The notes: generated by a model not told the origin, from the sequence alone. Positions 1 to 5,672 are shown, counted from the stretch's first letter. The stretch: DNA of 6,112 nucleotides from Candidatus Saccharimonadia bacterium (GCA_023257055.1 JALRDG010000120.1:1-6112), one strand, 5' to 3'. Program-made: numbers and translations.

Positions 1-16
1 TTCAAACATAAGCCTC

Positions 17-44
17 TTGCAATAATTGTAAATTTTGCTATAAT
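17..44 (+). promoter_or_regulatory. Promoter of ftsK
   Basis: TTGCAA at 17-22 (4 of 6 matches to the -35 consensus) lies 16 bp from a perfect TATAAT at 39-44. The -10 box is preceded by TGC at 36-38, which makes it an extended -10. Transcription should begin near 50-52, giving a leader of about 38 nt before the ATG at 89. No good Shine-Dalgarno sequence is visible just before that ATG. Confidence 0.72.
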
Positions 45-88
45 ATACGGTATGAATAGGACGACGAATCTCCTATACTAAAACAGTT

Positions 89-2356
89 ATGGCTACGAAA
101 AAGAAAAAATCTACCAAAGGTAAAAAAGCTCCCGCAAAGTCACAGGCGCCACAACATCTGTTGCCAGCAGGATTTTGGTCGCAAGTTGGTGCCGTCCTGT
201 TAATTGCGATATCAGTCCTACTCGTAATTGCGTGGTTTGGGGCGGGTGGGCCAGTGCTCGATTGGTTCCACAGTTTCTTGATGCAACTGATTGGCTATGC
301 TGTCTACGCAATCCCTGTGCTGTTTGTCTATATGGCGGTAGAGATTTTCCGCGCCGAGAAGAATAAATTGCCATTTGCCGTCAAAATTGGCATTTTTGCA
401 GAAATTTTGTTCCTGTCTGGTTTGACGGGCTTATTGAGAAACGCGACGGGTGACCCAGCTGGTGGTTTCCTTGGCGGTTTTGCAAACAGTATCATGCTCG
501 GTATGGTAGATGAGCCGGTGGCGGCGTTCGTCTACGTGCTACTTCTTATTATTACGACGCTATTTATTTTGCGAGTGTCGCCAATTACGATCATTCAGCG
601 CATGGGCGAACTCGTGCAAACACGTGATTATGATGATGAAGATAGAAAGAACGTTAAGGTAATGCGAAAAGTGGCAGCTGCCGAAGCGGCCGACCAGTCT
701 GTCAAAAAGGTGGCGCCGGAAATTAAACTCAATGCTGGCGTGCCGATGCTGGGTGCTGAAGATGTAGCTGCCGATGAGGCGAAAAAACCATCGAAACTAT
801 CGAGCCTGAAGGGTAGTGTCGCACGTGACAAAGCGGCTGAAGAGCGATCAGCACTTGTGACGGTCAATGATCCGAATTGGAAATCACCTAGTCTTGAACT
901 ACTGGAGAAGAAACAGAGTCCGGCCGATGCGGGCGACGTGCAGGCAAACGCCCAGGTGATTCGTGACACCTTAGCTGATTTCAATATTGACGTCGAGATG
1001 GAAGGGGCGAATATTGGCCCGAAGGTAACGCAGTATACCTTAAAACCGCCGAGTGGCGTTAAGTTGACGCGCATTACGCAGCTTGAAACGAACATTGCGC
1101 TGAATTTGGCAGCCCAGAGTTTGCGTATCGAAGCACCGATTCCTGGCCAGCGTGCGGTTGGTATTGAGGTGCCGAACCGCAAGGCCGCCGATGTCCGTCT
1201 ATTTGGTATTCTTAGTAGTAAACAGTGGAAGGGCTCACGTGAGCCGCTTAGCTTTGCCATTGGTAAAGATATCTCTGGTGAGGCAGTCGTTGGTGAGCTC
1301 AATAAGATGCCGCATCTTCTGATTGCTGGTCAGACTGGTTCTGGTAAGTCAGTGATGATCAATACGCTGTTAACGAGCTTGCTGTACCGCAATAGTCCAA
1401 GCGAAATGAAGCTGATCATGGTCGATCCGAAGCAAGTTGAAATGGCGCCATATGAAGATATTCCACACCTTTTAACACCGGTGATTAACGATCCAGAAAA
1501 GACCGTCAGCGCGCTGAAATGGGCGGTGAACGAGATGGAGCGCCGTTACAAACTCTTAGCAGAAGAGAAGATCCGCGACATTAAGACGTATAACCAGAAG
1601 GTTGCATCTGGCGGCAAGAAGATTGCTGTTGAAGACGAAGATGGTCATAAGCAGCAAGTCGATGACGGGGCAATGCCATACATCGTTATCGTAATCGATG
1701 AGCTTGCCGACCTCATGATGATCGCTGCTCGCGATGTTGAGGCGCTTATCGTTCGATTGGCACAAAAAGCTCGCGCGGTCGGTATCCACTTAGTACTGGC
1801 AACGCAGCGCCCAAGCGTGAACGTTATTACTGGTCTGATCAAGGCGAACGTACCGGCCCGTATTGCCTTTACGGTAGCTAGCCAGGTTGACTCCCGGACG
1901 ATTCTTGATCAAATGGGGGCTGAAAAGCTGCTCGGTCAGGGTGACATGCTTATGAAGACTGCTCAGATGGGCAAACCAAAGCGTATCCAGGGAGCATGGG
2001 TAACGGACGAGGAAGTAAACAAAATTACAGACCATCTACGTATGCAATCGGCACCACAATACAATGACGAGATTATCTCGCAGCCAGTACAGATTAATGG
2101 CAAGGGCGGAGTTGTTATGGATATGGACGGCGGTAGTGGTGGTGACGATATGTTCCGCGACGCCGTACAAGCAGTGATTGAAGGCAAGAAGGCAAGCACG
2201 AGCTATCTGCAGCGCCGCTTACGAATTGGTTACTCGCGCGCCGCTCGTATCATCGAAGAGATGGAAGAGCAGGGAATTGTTGGGCCAGCCGACGGCTCAC
2301 GACCGCGTGAAGTCTTGATTCGCAGCCTCGATGAACTTGGCGATTCCAACGACTAA
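89..2356 (+). CDS. ftsK: FtsK/SpoIIIE-family DNA translocase
   Basis: Septum-anchored, ATP-driven double-stranded DNA pump that clears chromosomal DNA during division and, in known systems, activates Xer recombination at dif. The 755-aa protein starts with a lysine-rich tail (residues 4-17). About four membrane helices follow, near 29-50, 62-86, 98-115 and 143-163, then a charged linker of only about 120 residues. The alpha domain (about 285-370) contains GPKVTQY from residue 310. The RecA-like motor has Walker A GQTGSGKS at 414-421, Walker B IVIVIDE at 532-538 (D537, E538) and the family signature LATQRPS at 570-576. A winged-helix gamma domain (about 687-750) carries RIGYSRAAR at 712-720, nearly identical to the DNA-reading helix of E. 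coli FtsK as I recall it. The length fits the compact FtsK/SpoIIIE type rather than the long-linker E. coli type. The ATG at 89 is the only start that keeps the basic tail; it lacks a clear ribosome binding site. The gene is complete and its key residues are intact. Confidence 0.97.
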   Translation: MATKKKKSTKGKKAPAKSQAPQHLLPAGFWSQVGAVLLIAISVLLVIAWFGAGGPVLDWFHSFLMQLIGYAVYAIPVLFVYMAVEIFRAEKNKLPFAVKIGIFAEILFLSGLTGLLRNATGDPAGGFLGGFANSIMLGMVDEPVAAFVYVLLLIITTLFILRVSPITIIQRMGELVQTRDYDDEDRKNVKVMRKVAAAEAADQSVKKVAPEIKLNAGVPMLGAEDVAADEAKKPSKLSSLKGSVARDKAAEERSALVTVNDPNWKSPSLELLEKKQSPADAGDVQANAQVIRDTLADFNIDVEMEGANIGPKVTQYTLKPPSGVKLTRITQLETNIALNLAAQSLRIEAPIPGQRAVGIEVPNRKAADVRLFGILSSKQWKGSREPLSFAIGKDISGEAVVGELNKMPHLLIAGQTGSGKSVMINTLLTSLLYRNSPSEMKLIMVDPKQVEMAPYEDIPHLLTPVINDPEKTVSALKWAVNEMERRYKLLAEEKIRDIKTYNQKVASGGKKIAVEDEDGHKQQVDDGAMPYIVIVIDELADLMMIAARDVEALIVRLAQKARAVGIHLVLATQRPSVNVITGLIKANVPARIAFTVASQVDSRTILDQMGAEKLLGQGDMLMKTAQMGKPKRIQGAWVTDEEVNKITDHLRMQSAPQYNDEIISQPVQINGKGGVVMDMDGGSGGDDMFRDAVQAVIEGKKASTSYLQRRLRIGYSRAARIIEEMEEQGIVGPADGSRPREVLIRSLDELGDSND

Positions 2357-2366
2357 TCCACGCGCA

Positions 2367-2395
2367 TTGAATAAATCCTATCTCGGGTGTATACT
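2367..2395 (+). promoter_or_regulatory. Promoter of the 248-aa gene
   Basis: TTGAAT at 2367-2372 and TATACT at 2390-2395 are separated by an ideal 17 bp. The start of transcription is expected near 2402, about 28 nt before the ATG at 2430. There is no hairpin terminator between ftsK and this gene, so read-through from ftsK is also likely. Confidence 0.62.
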
Positions 2396-2429
2396 TCAGG
2401 CATAACCGACAAAAAGCAAACGAGGTAGT

Positions 2430-3176
2430 ATGACAGAAGTGGCAACGGGTGAGTATCTGAACGGGGCTCACAATGATATTACTGACAAACTAAATATGGT
2501 AGCACTGCTGCCACGTGAGCAGGTAGACGAACGCTTGGCGATGGAGGCTTATGAGGCGTTAATTGCACCCGAGCGTCGCTTGCCGCAACTGGTTGATGGC
2601 CTGAGTGAGGTCTACCAAGATCGTGCAATGCATCAACGTATGCAGCGGGGATATAATACCGAAGAAGTGACGCAGTTCGCAACACGAAACCGGACAGATG
2701 AGTATTTACAGGAGCTCTATACGGTCGTTGATACATACGGCCCACTGAATAAAGGCTGGCTGTCGCGTCACTATATCCTCGATCGCTTTGATTTTGATAG
2801 CGATCCAAGTAATCCGACACACATAAAAATTTGCATCAGCCCGGACATTGGAGCGCAAGTGTATCGCTATGGAAGCGACGGACAGCGCGAAATGCTTAAG
2901 GGTGATGAGGCGTATACCGTTATGGGTACATTTGTCTCTGAGGCGCTGCTATCTGCCAGCTTGATGGCCGACGAGTCGCTTGCTGGGCAAGAAACGGCAA
3001 TTCCAGTCCGCACTAGAAAACAGCGTGAGATTGCGAATGCCGACGCCAAGCAGAAGCTAGTCGTCTATCATACGGAACTAGAGCAGGCCGTTCACGAAAT
3101 TAACGACTTACGCACGGATGAAGGTCAAGCGAAACTTCATCGACATTATATGTCGCAGCCTGACTGGATGCGATAG
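2430..3176 (+). CDS. Hypothetical 248-aa soluble protein
   Basis: I do not recognise this protein and assign no function. It has no signal peptide or membrane helix and looks cytoplasmic. Residues 1-100 are acidic and probably mostly helical. A central part (about 105-165) has alternating hydrophobic residues suggestive of beta strands, including THIKICISPDIGAQVYRYG. The C-terminal part (about 190-248) is rich in charge and probably helical or coiled coil. No catalytic or metal-binding motif stands out. The ATG at 2430 follows GAGGT at 2422-2426, only 3 nt away, which is closer than usual; the next in-frame ATG (residue 23) has no ribosome binding site, so the first start is preferred. The gene sits 73 nt after ftsK on the same strand, with its own promoter, and ends in TAG just before a strong hairpin. 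Co-expression with ftsK is possible, but a role in division is not shown. Confidence 0.85.
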   Translation: MTEVATGEYLNGAHNDITDKLNMVALLPREQVDERLAMEAYEALIAPERRLPQLVDGLSEVYQDRAMHQRMQRGYNTEEVTQFATRNRTDEYLQELYTVVDTYGPLNKGWLSRHYILDRFDFDSDPSNPTHIKICISPDIGAQVYRYGSDGQREMLKGDEAYTVMGTFVSEALLSASLMADESLAGQETAIPVRTRKQREIANADAKQKLVVYHTELEQAVHEINDLRTDEGQAKLHRHYMSQPDWMR

Positions 3177-3185
3177 ATACAAGAT

Positions 3186-3228
3186 AAAAAGCGCCCCCGC
3201 CAAGCTCGAAAGCTGGCGGGGGCCGTTT
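3186..3228. terminator. Bidirectional terminator between convergent genes
   Basis: The left arm (3193-3206) and right arm (3211-3223) form 13 pairs, mostly G-C, with one bulged A at 3202 and a CGAA loop at 3207-3210. On the minus strand the stem is followed after two bases by five T's (3190-3186), a proper intrinsic terminator for the 143-aa gene. On the plus strand only TTT follows (3226-3228), so stopping of the 248-aa transcript is probably less tight. Confidence 0.9.
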
Positions 3229-3243
3229 GATGGACGGGGAAGG

Positions 3244-3675
3244 TTAGTCTTGCGGTTTGGGGTTCATAAGTTGCTCAAGCTCGGTAGAAGCCTTGAGGTA
3301 TCTCTCCCTCCTTTGATGGCAGTCCAGCCACTCTAGTAGTGGGCCATACCATTCATCGGGCACCGTACGCTGAAATTCCTGTTCGTCCACCTCCAGTCGG
3401 ATGGTTTCGTCCTCCCAGGTCTGTGAAAAAACGCGTCCTTTCGGCGTGAGAATGGTCTTCAGCGTACTGTTGATGATGAGGTCTTTGCAGACAAGAACTG
3501 TTTCATTCTGAGCGTGGTACAGGACGGTTACTTTCAGGGTACCGGTCCTGTAGCTAAAAAGCCGGCGCTCAGCAAGGAAGGCGGCGTACCGACCATTGCA
3601 TAAATGGATGCTGCTGCTCATCTCCCTGAAAATAGCCGTAATGGCCTGGAACTGGACGTCAGTGAGTTCGCGCAC
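3244..3675 (-). CDS. Hypothetical 143-aa soluble protein, GTG start
   Basis: Unrecognised protein. It has no membrane segment or signal peptide. The N-terminal third reads as helical (about residues 4-20). The middle (about 40-95) is a run of probable beta strands, for example TLKVTVLYHA and KDLIINSTLK. The C-terminal part (from about 105) is helical, with the tryptophan-containing segment DEWYGPLLEWLD and a charged tail. This suggests a small alpha-beta-alpha domain, but no family motif is visible. The start is GTG at 3675, supported by a strong purine-rich ribosome binding site (3683-3693); no in-frame ATG competes. The gene lies downstream of the glycosyltransferase-like gene on the same strand, with a 107-nt gap holding its own promoter and no obvious terminator, so it may be transcribed both from that promoter and by read-through. 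It ends at the shared hairpin. Confidence 0.78.
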   Translation of the reverse strand: MRELTDVQFQAITAIFREMSSSIHLCNGRYAAFLAERRLFSYRTGTLKVTVLYHAQNETVLVCKDLIINSTLKTILTPKGRVFSQTWEDETIRLEVDEQEFQRTVPDEWYGPLLEWLDCHQRRERYLKASTELEQLMNPKPQD

Positions 3676-3682
3676 GACGAAC

Positions 3683-3693
3683 TTCCTCTCCTT
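3683..3693 (-). promoter_or_regulatory. Ribosome binding site fixing the GTG start
   Basis: On the minus strand this reads AAGGAGAGGAA. It offers GAGG ending 9 nt, or AGGAG ending 12 nt, before the GTG at 3675. It is one of the strongest Shine-Dalgarno matches in the window and supports a GTG start for the 143-aa protein. Confidence 0.7.
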
Positions 3694-3734
3694 GTTTTCA
3701 AACGGTACGACGAAAGCAAACGCTAACGTGGCTT

Positions 3735-3760
3735 GTTATAGACTATAACACAAATGTTAT
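3735..3760. repeat. Two overlapping inverted repeats over the -10 box
   Basis: GTTATAGACTATAAC at 3735-3749 is a perfect 7+1+7 palindrome. Its right half overlaps a second perfect repeat, ATAACA-CAAA-TGTTAT at 3745-3760. Together they cover the -10 box, the predicted transcription start and part of the spacer of the 143-aa gene promoter. The placement is that expected of a repressor operator; no regulator is identified here. Confidence 0.6.
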
Positions 3761-3770
3761 GAAAAGTCAA
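3742..3770 (-). promoter_or_regulatory. Promoter of the 143-aa gene
   Basis: Read on the minus strand: TTGACT (3770-3765), a 17-bp spacer, then TATAGT (3747-3742) preceded by TGT, an extended -10. Transcription should start near 3735, giving a leader of about 60 nt. The promoter begins only 13 bp after the stop codon of the upstream 467-aa gene. Confidence 0.75.
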
Positions 3771-3782
3771 TTAATGAACGGC

Positions 3783-5186
3783 TTATAGAATGCGTTTGAC
3801 GATTTTTTTGACCGTCTCTGCGCGGCGCGGCGATAGGGCGGCGGTGTGCTCGGCAATGTACTGACGTACTTCGGCCGGGTCGAGTTCTTGTGATGATGAA
3901 CTATCCTTCTTGATATCGGTAAATAGTTCGTATTCAGATTGTCCGATTGAGTTCGTGCGTGACGTTGCAAGGCCAGCGATGCCGTGCTTTTTGGCTTGTT
4001 CGTAGATGCGGCGACCCGAAACAATGACGCGCGCATTGCGATTCCATTCATTAATCGGAGGACGGGTATCAATCTCTTCGTCAAAAACGGCCGCATAGTC
4101 TTCGGCAAGGGTGTCCATGATGGGCAGTTCACGGTTAATACGAAGTTTTCGAAATAGCATTTCAGTTTCATCGATAGGGTACGACGGATTGACGCCGCCG
4201 GATAGCAAGTAGGTCATAAGGGAAAAGCTGAGACCGGGTTCGTCCACGTACTCAAACGGGGTGACTGCATTGGTTTCGTACGCATCTTTCCGGAGTTCTC
4301 GGCGCTGAACCTCGTCGGCTACGAACGCCTTGCTGGCGATATCGAGTGAGTCGATCAGCTGCCCGGCTGCCCAGCTTGCGGAGTAATCGATATCGGGGTG
4401 AAAAAACCCGACGGCAGGTTCGTCCGCCCATTCGACGACCTCTGAAAAACAGTTTTTCGATAGAAATGTCGTGTCGGCATCCAGCCACATGACGGCATGC
4501 TGAACGGGCATGTTGGTGGCGACAGCTTTGGCGACCAAGGCGTCCATATAGTGCTGGCGAACTTTACTCATGGAGAAATCTTCCTTTGGAACAATTTCCA
4601 GGGCAGTATCGATGCGGATGCCGTCGCTAGCAAATTCTTTGGTAATAGTGCGCAGCTGTTCATACGAAGCGTGAGCCGAGGCGGTTACTTCGGATTCGCT
4701 TCCGGGCGTATAGTTGGCGTTTGCCCAGAAGAGCACTTCAACTGGTTCGTTGAGTGCTTTTTGTGATTTCTGCACCTGACCGAGTAGCGTTCTGATGGTG
4801 TCGGGTGCCTCGTGACAGATTGCAAGCGGTACGCAGGCAGTCAATACGGCTGGTGTGTCGCTGCGAAGCTGCTCGGCCACTGGCTCAAGGCGAGCGAAAT
4901 TTTCCTGTAGTATCTGCTCGTATGAGGCAGTAAGGCGCCTGGCGCTATTGCCGTTTCGAACCGTCTCGCTAAACGCATCCCACGAGTTAAAGCGGGCTTC
5001 GATGAGGTCTTCGGCAGTGCGCTGTGAGGTACCGCTATCGTAGGCTTGCTGCTGATCGGTCAGGCCGATTGCACGGTCGAGAAGATAAAAATCGACCAGT
5101 TCGCCAAGGAAATACTTCTCGTCTGAAGTACGTTCTGGCGAGGATGACTGCTCGTATGTGCGGGGAGAGAGTTCGTGTTTATGCAT
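3783..5186 (-). CDS. Probable GT2-like (GT-A fold) glycosyltransferase, 467 aa
   Basis: Probably a cytoplasmic transferase moving a sugar from a nucleotide-sugar donor; donor and acceptor are unknown. Residues 1-110 form a charged, probably helical extension not typical of the family. A strand plus helix at 113-140 (AVLTACVPLAICHEAPDTIR) resembles the nucleotide-binding start of GT2 enzymes. A hydrophobic strand runs into DAD at 236-238 (AVMWLDADTTF), matching the metal- and UDP-binding DxD. SGG at 329-331 and ED at 362-363 (LAEDYAAVF) follow in the order of the GT2 glycine motif and catalytic-base ED motif. The tail is basic (KKIVKRIL). There is no signal peptide or membrane helix, so membrane attachment would need a partner. 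The ATG at 5186 has no Shine-Dalgarno sequence in its short leader, but no alternative start is available before Met206. The gene lies between a small membrane protein gene and an orphan, each with its own promoter. The assignment rests on motif order, not on close family resemblance. Confidence 0.72.
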   Translation of the reverse strand: MHKHELSPRTYEQSSSPERTSDEKYFLGELVDFYLLDRAIGLTDQQQAYDSGTSQRTAEDLIEARFNSWDAFSETVRNGNSARRLTASYEQILQENFARLEPVAEQLRSDTPAVLTACVPLAICHEAPDTIRTLLGQVQKSQKALNEPVEVLFWANANYTPGSESEVTASAHASYEQLRTITKEFASDGIRIDTALEIVPKEDFSMSKVRQHYMDALVAKAVATNMPVQHAVMWLDADTTFLSKNCFSEVVEWADEPAVGFFHPDIDYSASWAAGQLIDSLDIASKAFVADEVQRRELRKDAYETNAVTPFEYVDEPGLSFSLMTYLLSGGVNPSYPIDETEMLFRKLRINRELPIMDTLAEDYAAVFDEEIDTRPPINEWNRNARVIVSGRRIYEQAKKHGIAGLATSRTNSIGQSEYELFTDIKKDSSSSQELDPAEVRQYIAEHTAALSPRRAETVKKIVKRIL

Positions 5187-5216
5187 GGGTGTATGTTTTG
5201 TTTGTAAGTAGTTATT

Positions 5217-5245
5217 ATATTAGCATAAACACTATAAAAAGTCAA
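5217..5245 (-). promoter_or_regulatory. Promoter of the glycosyltransferase-like gene
   Basis: On the minus strand TTGACT (5245-5240) is followed after 17 bp by TAATAT (5222-5217), preceded by TGC as an extended -10. An alternative TATAAT lies at 5219-5214, but at a less likely 20-bp spacing. The start of transcription near 5210 leaves a leader of about 24 nt without a visible ribosome binding site. The -35 box overlaps the terminator stem of the upstream gene. Confidence 0.65.
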
Positions 5246-5281
5246 GAACCCCATGCGCATGAGAGCGGTGAGGGGTTCTTG
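5236..5281 (-). terminator. Intrinsic terminator of the 60-aa gene
   Basis: Arms 5243-5252 (CAAGAACCCC) and 5272-5281 (GGGGTTCTTG) pair perfectly over 10 bp. The 19-nt loop can form a further small CGC/GCG helix (5256-5258 with 5265-5267). On the minus strand the stem is followed by AC and then five T's (5240-5236). It begins 19 nt after the stop codon of the 60-aa gene. No T tract follows on the plus strand, so it acts in one direction. Confidence 0.85.
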
Positions 5282-5299
5282 CTCGATCATGCGATGGGG

Positions 5300-5482
5300 T
5301 TAGGAGAAGGATATAAGAAATGCCAGCCCGATATAGGCTGGAACGCCGACTGTGAAGAGAAGGAGAAACGCTAAGGTCTGGTTTGCAACATCTCTGCTCC
5401 TGGTACGACGTTCTTCTCTATAAATGAGATATAGCCAGAAGCATAGGCCGACGTATGCGACGAGGAATACTCCTAGAACCAT
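5300..5482 (-). CDS. Small two-helix membrane protein, 60 aa
   Basis: Unrecognised small inner-membrane protein. A first hydrophobic helix covers about residues 3-21, followed by a strongly charged loop REERRTRSR (22-30) and a second helix at about 36-58. The positive loop suggests that both ends face outward and the loop stays in the cytoplasm. The start is placed at the ATG ending at 5482: AAGGA (5493-5489) lies 6 nt upstream. A longer reading from an ATG at 5533 would add 17 polar residues, but that ATG overlaps the predicted -10 box and lies upstream of the expected transcript start. The gene has its own promoter and terminator, so it is a one-gene unit. It lies just upstream of the glycosyltransferase-like gene on the same strand and divergent from rpsF. 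A role as membrane partner of the transferase is only a guess. Confidence 0.7.
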   Translation of the reverse strand: MVLGVFLVAYVGLCFWLYLIYREERRTRSRDVANQTLAFLLLFTVGVPAYIGLAFLISFS

Positions 5483-5488
5483 GACTGA

Positions 5489-5493
5489 TCCTT
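5489..5493 (-). promoter_or_regulatory. Ribosome binding site choosing the inner ATG
   Basis: The minus strand reads AAGGA here, 6 nt before the ATG at 5482. This spacing is ideal and decides in favour of the 60-aa form of the small membrane protein over a 77-aa form starting at 5533. Confidence 0.72.
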
Positions 5494-5526
5494 CGTTAGG
5501 TGCGAACGTGCGACGGCACGATTGAA

Positions 5527-5544
5527 AATACATTATAATGTATT
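5527..5544. repeat. 18-bp perfect palindrome over a -10 box
   Basis: AATACATTATAATGTATT is its own reverse complement over 18 bp, centred between 5535 and 5536. It contains the TATAAT of the minus-strand promoter for the 60-aa gene. It is a candidate operator for a dimeric regulator; being A/T-rich, it could also be a chance extension of the -10 hexamer. Confidence 0.6.
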
Positions 5545-5558
5545 GTTATTCAAGTCAA
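5532..5558 (-). promoter_or_regulatory. Promoter of the 60-aa membrane protein gene
   Basis: On the minus strand TTGACT (5558-5553) precedes a perfect TATAAT (5537-5532). The 15-bp spacer is shorter than optimal, so activity may be weak or regulated. The transcript would begin near 5525, giving a leader of about 43 nt before the ATG at 5482. It is back to back with the rpsF promoter. Confidence 0.55.
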
Positions 5559-5586
5559 TATTCGACTAGTGTTATGGATATATTCA

Positions 5587-5595
5587 TGCTATAAT
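5587..5595 (+). promoter_or_regulatory. Extended -10 promoter of rpsF-ssb
   Basis: TGC at 5587-5589 directly precedes a perfect TATAAT at 5590-5595, the same extended -10 as at ftsK. No good -35 box is seen at 16-18 bp upstream, which an extended -10 can tolerate. Transcription is expected from about 5602, leaving a leader of about 70 nt before rpsF. Confidence 0.65.
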
Positions 5596-5615
5596 AACTG
5601 GGATATAAACTCTAA

Positions 5616-5660
5616 GCTTATATGTGAGTATAAGCATCCACGTGTGCAACGTGGATTCCG
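5616..5660 (+). promoter_or_regulatory. Structured rpsF leader, possible S6:S18 control element
   Basis: Two perfect hairpins lie back to back in the leader. GCTTATA (5616-5622) pairs with TATAAGC (5629-5635) around a 6-nt loop. ATCCACGT (5636-5643) pairs with ACGTGGAT (5649-5656) around a 5-nt loop. A CCG at 5658-5660 follows immediately, just before the ribosome binding site (GGGAG, 5664-5668). In several bacteria the S6:S18 complex represses its own operon by binding a leader hairpin next to a CCG bulge. The hairpin and CCG fit that idea, but I could not find the outer helix that should enclose the bulge, so the regulatory call is tentative while the hairpins are certain. Confidence 0.5.
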
Positions 5661-5672
5661 AAAGGGAGAAGC

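Noticed and set aside
628..1302. 224-codon open frame on the minus strand inside ftsK
   Set aside because: It lies wholly antisense to the alpha domain and Walker A approach of ftsK, has a low-complexity serine/alanine-rich translation, and no promoter or ribosome binding site; it is a shadow of ftsK codon usage.
3236..3243. GGGGAAGG as a possible FtsK-orienting (KOPS) sequence
   Set aside because: It misses the GGGNAGGG consensus at one position and is a single copy beside a G-rich terminator; no exact match was seen in the window.
3767..4171. 134-codon minus-strand frame overlapping the 3' end of the 467-aa gene
   Set aside because: It is in a different frame of the same strand, its translation is basic and without domain character, and it runs through the promoter of the 143-aa gene.
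5024..5374. 116-codon plus-strand frame across 5024-5374
   Set aside because: It crosses a promoter and a clear terminator of the minus strand and is antisense to two better-supported genes.
5483..5533. Longer 77-aa form of the small membrane protein from the ATG at 5533
   Set aside because: That ATG overlaps the predicted -10 box and lacks a ribosome binding site, while the ATG at 5482 has AAGGA at ideal distance.
5527..5544. 18-bp palindrome as a chromosomal dif site
   Set aside because: It lacks the two-arm and central-spacer layout of Xer sites, and its flanks do not match either arm.
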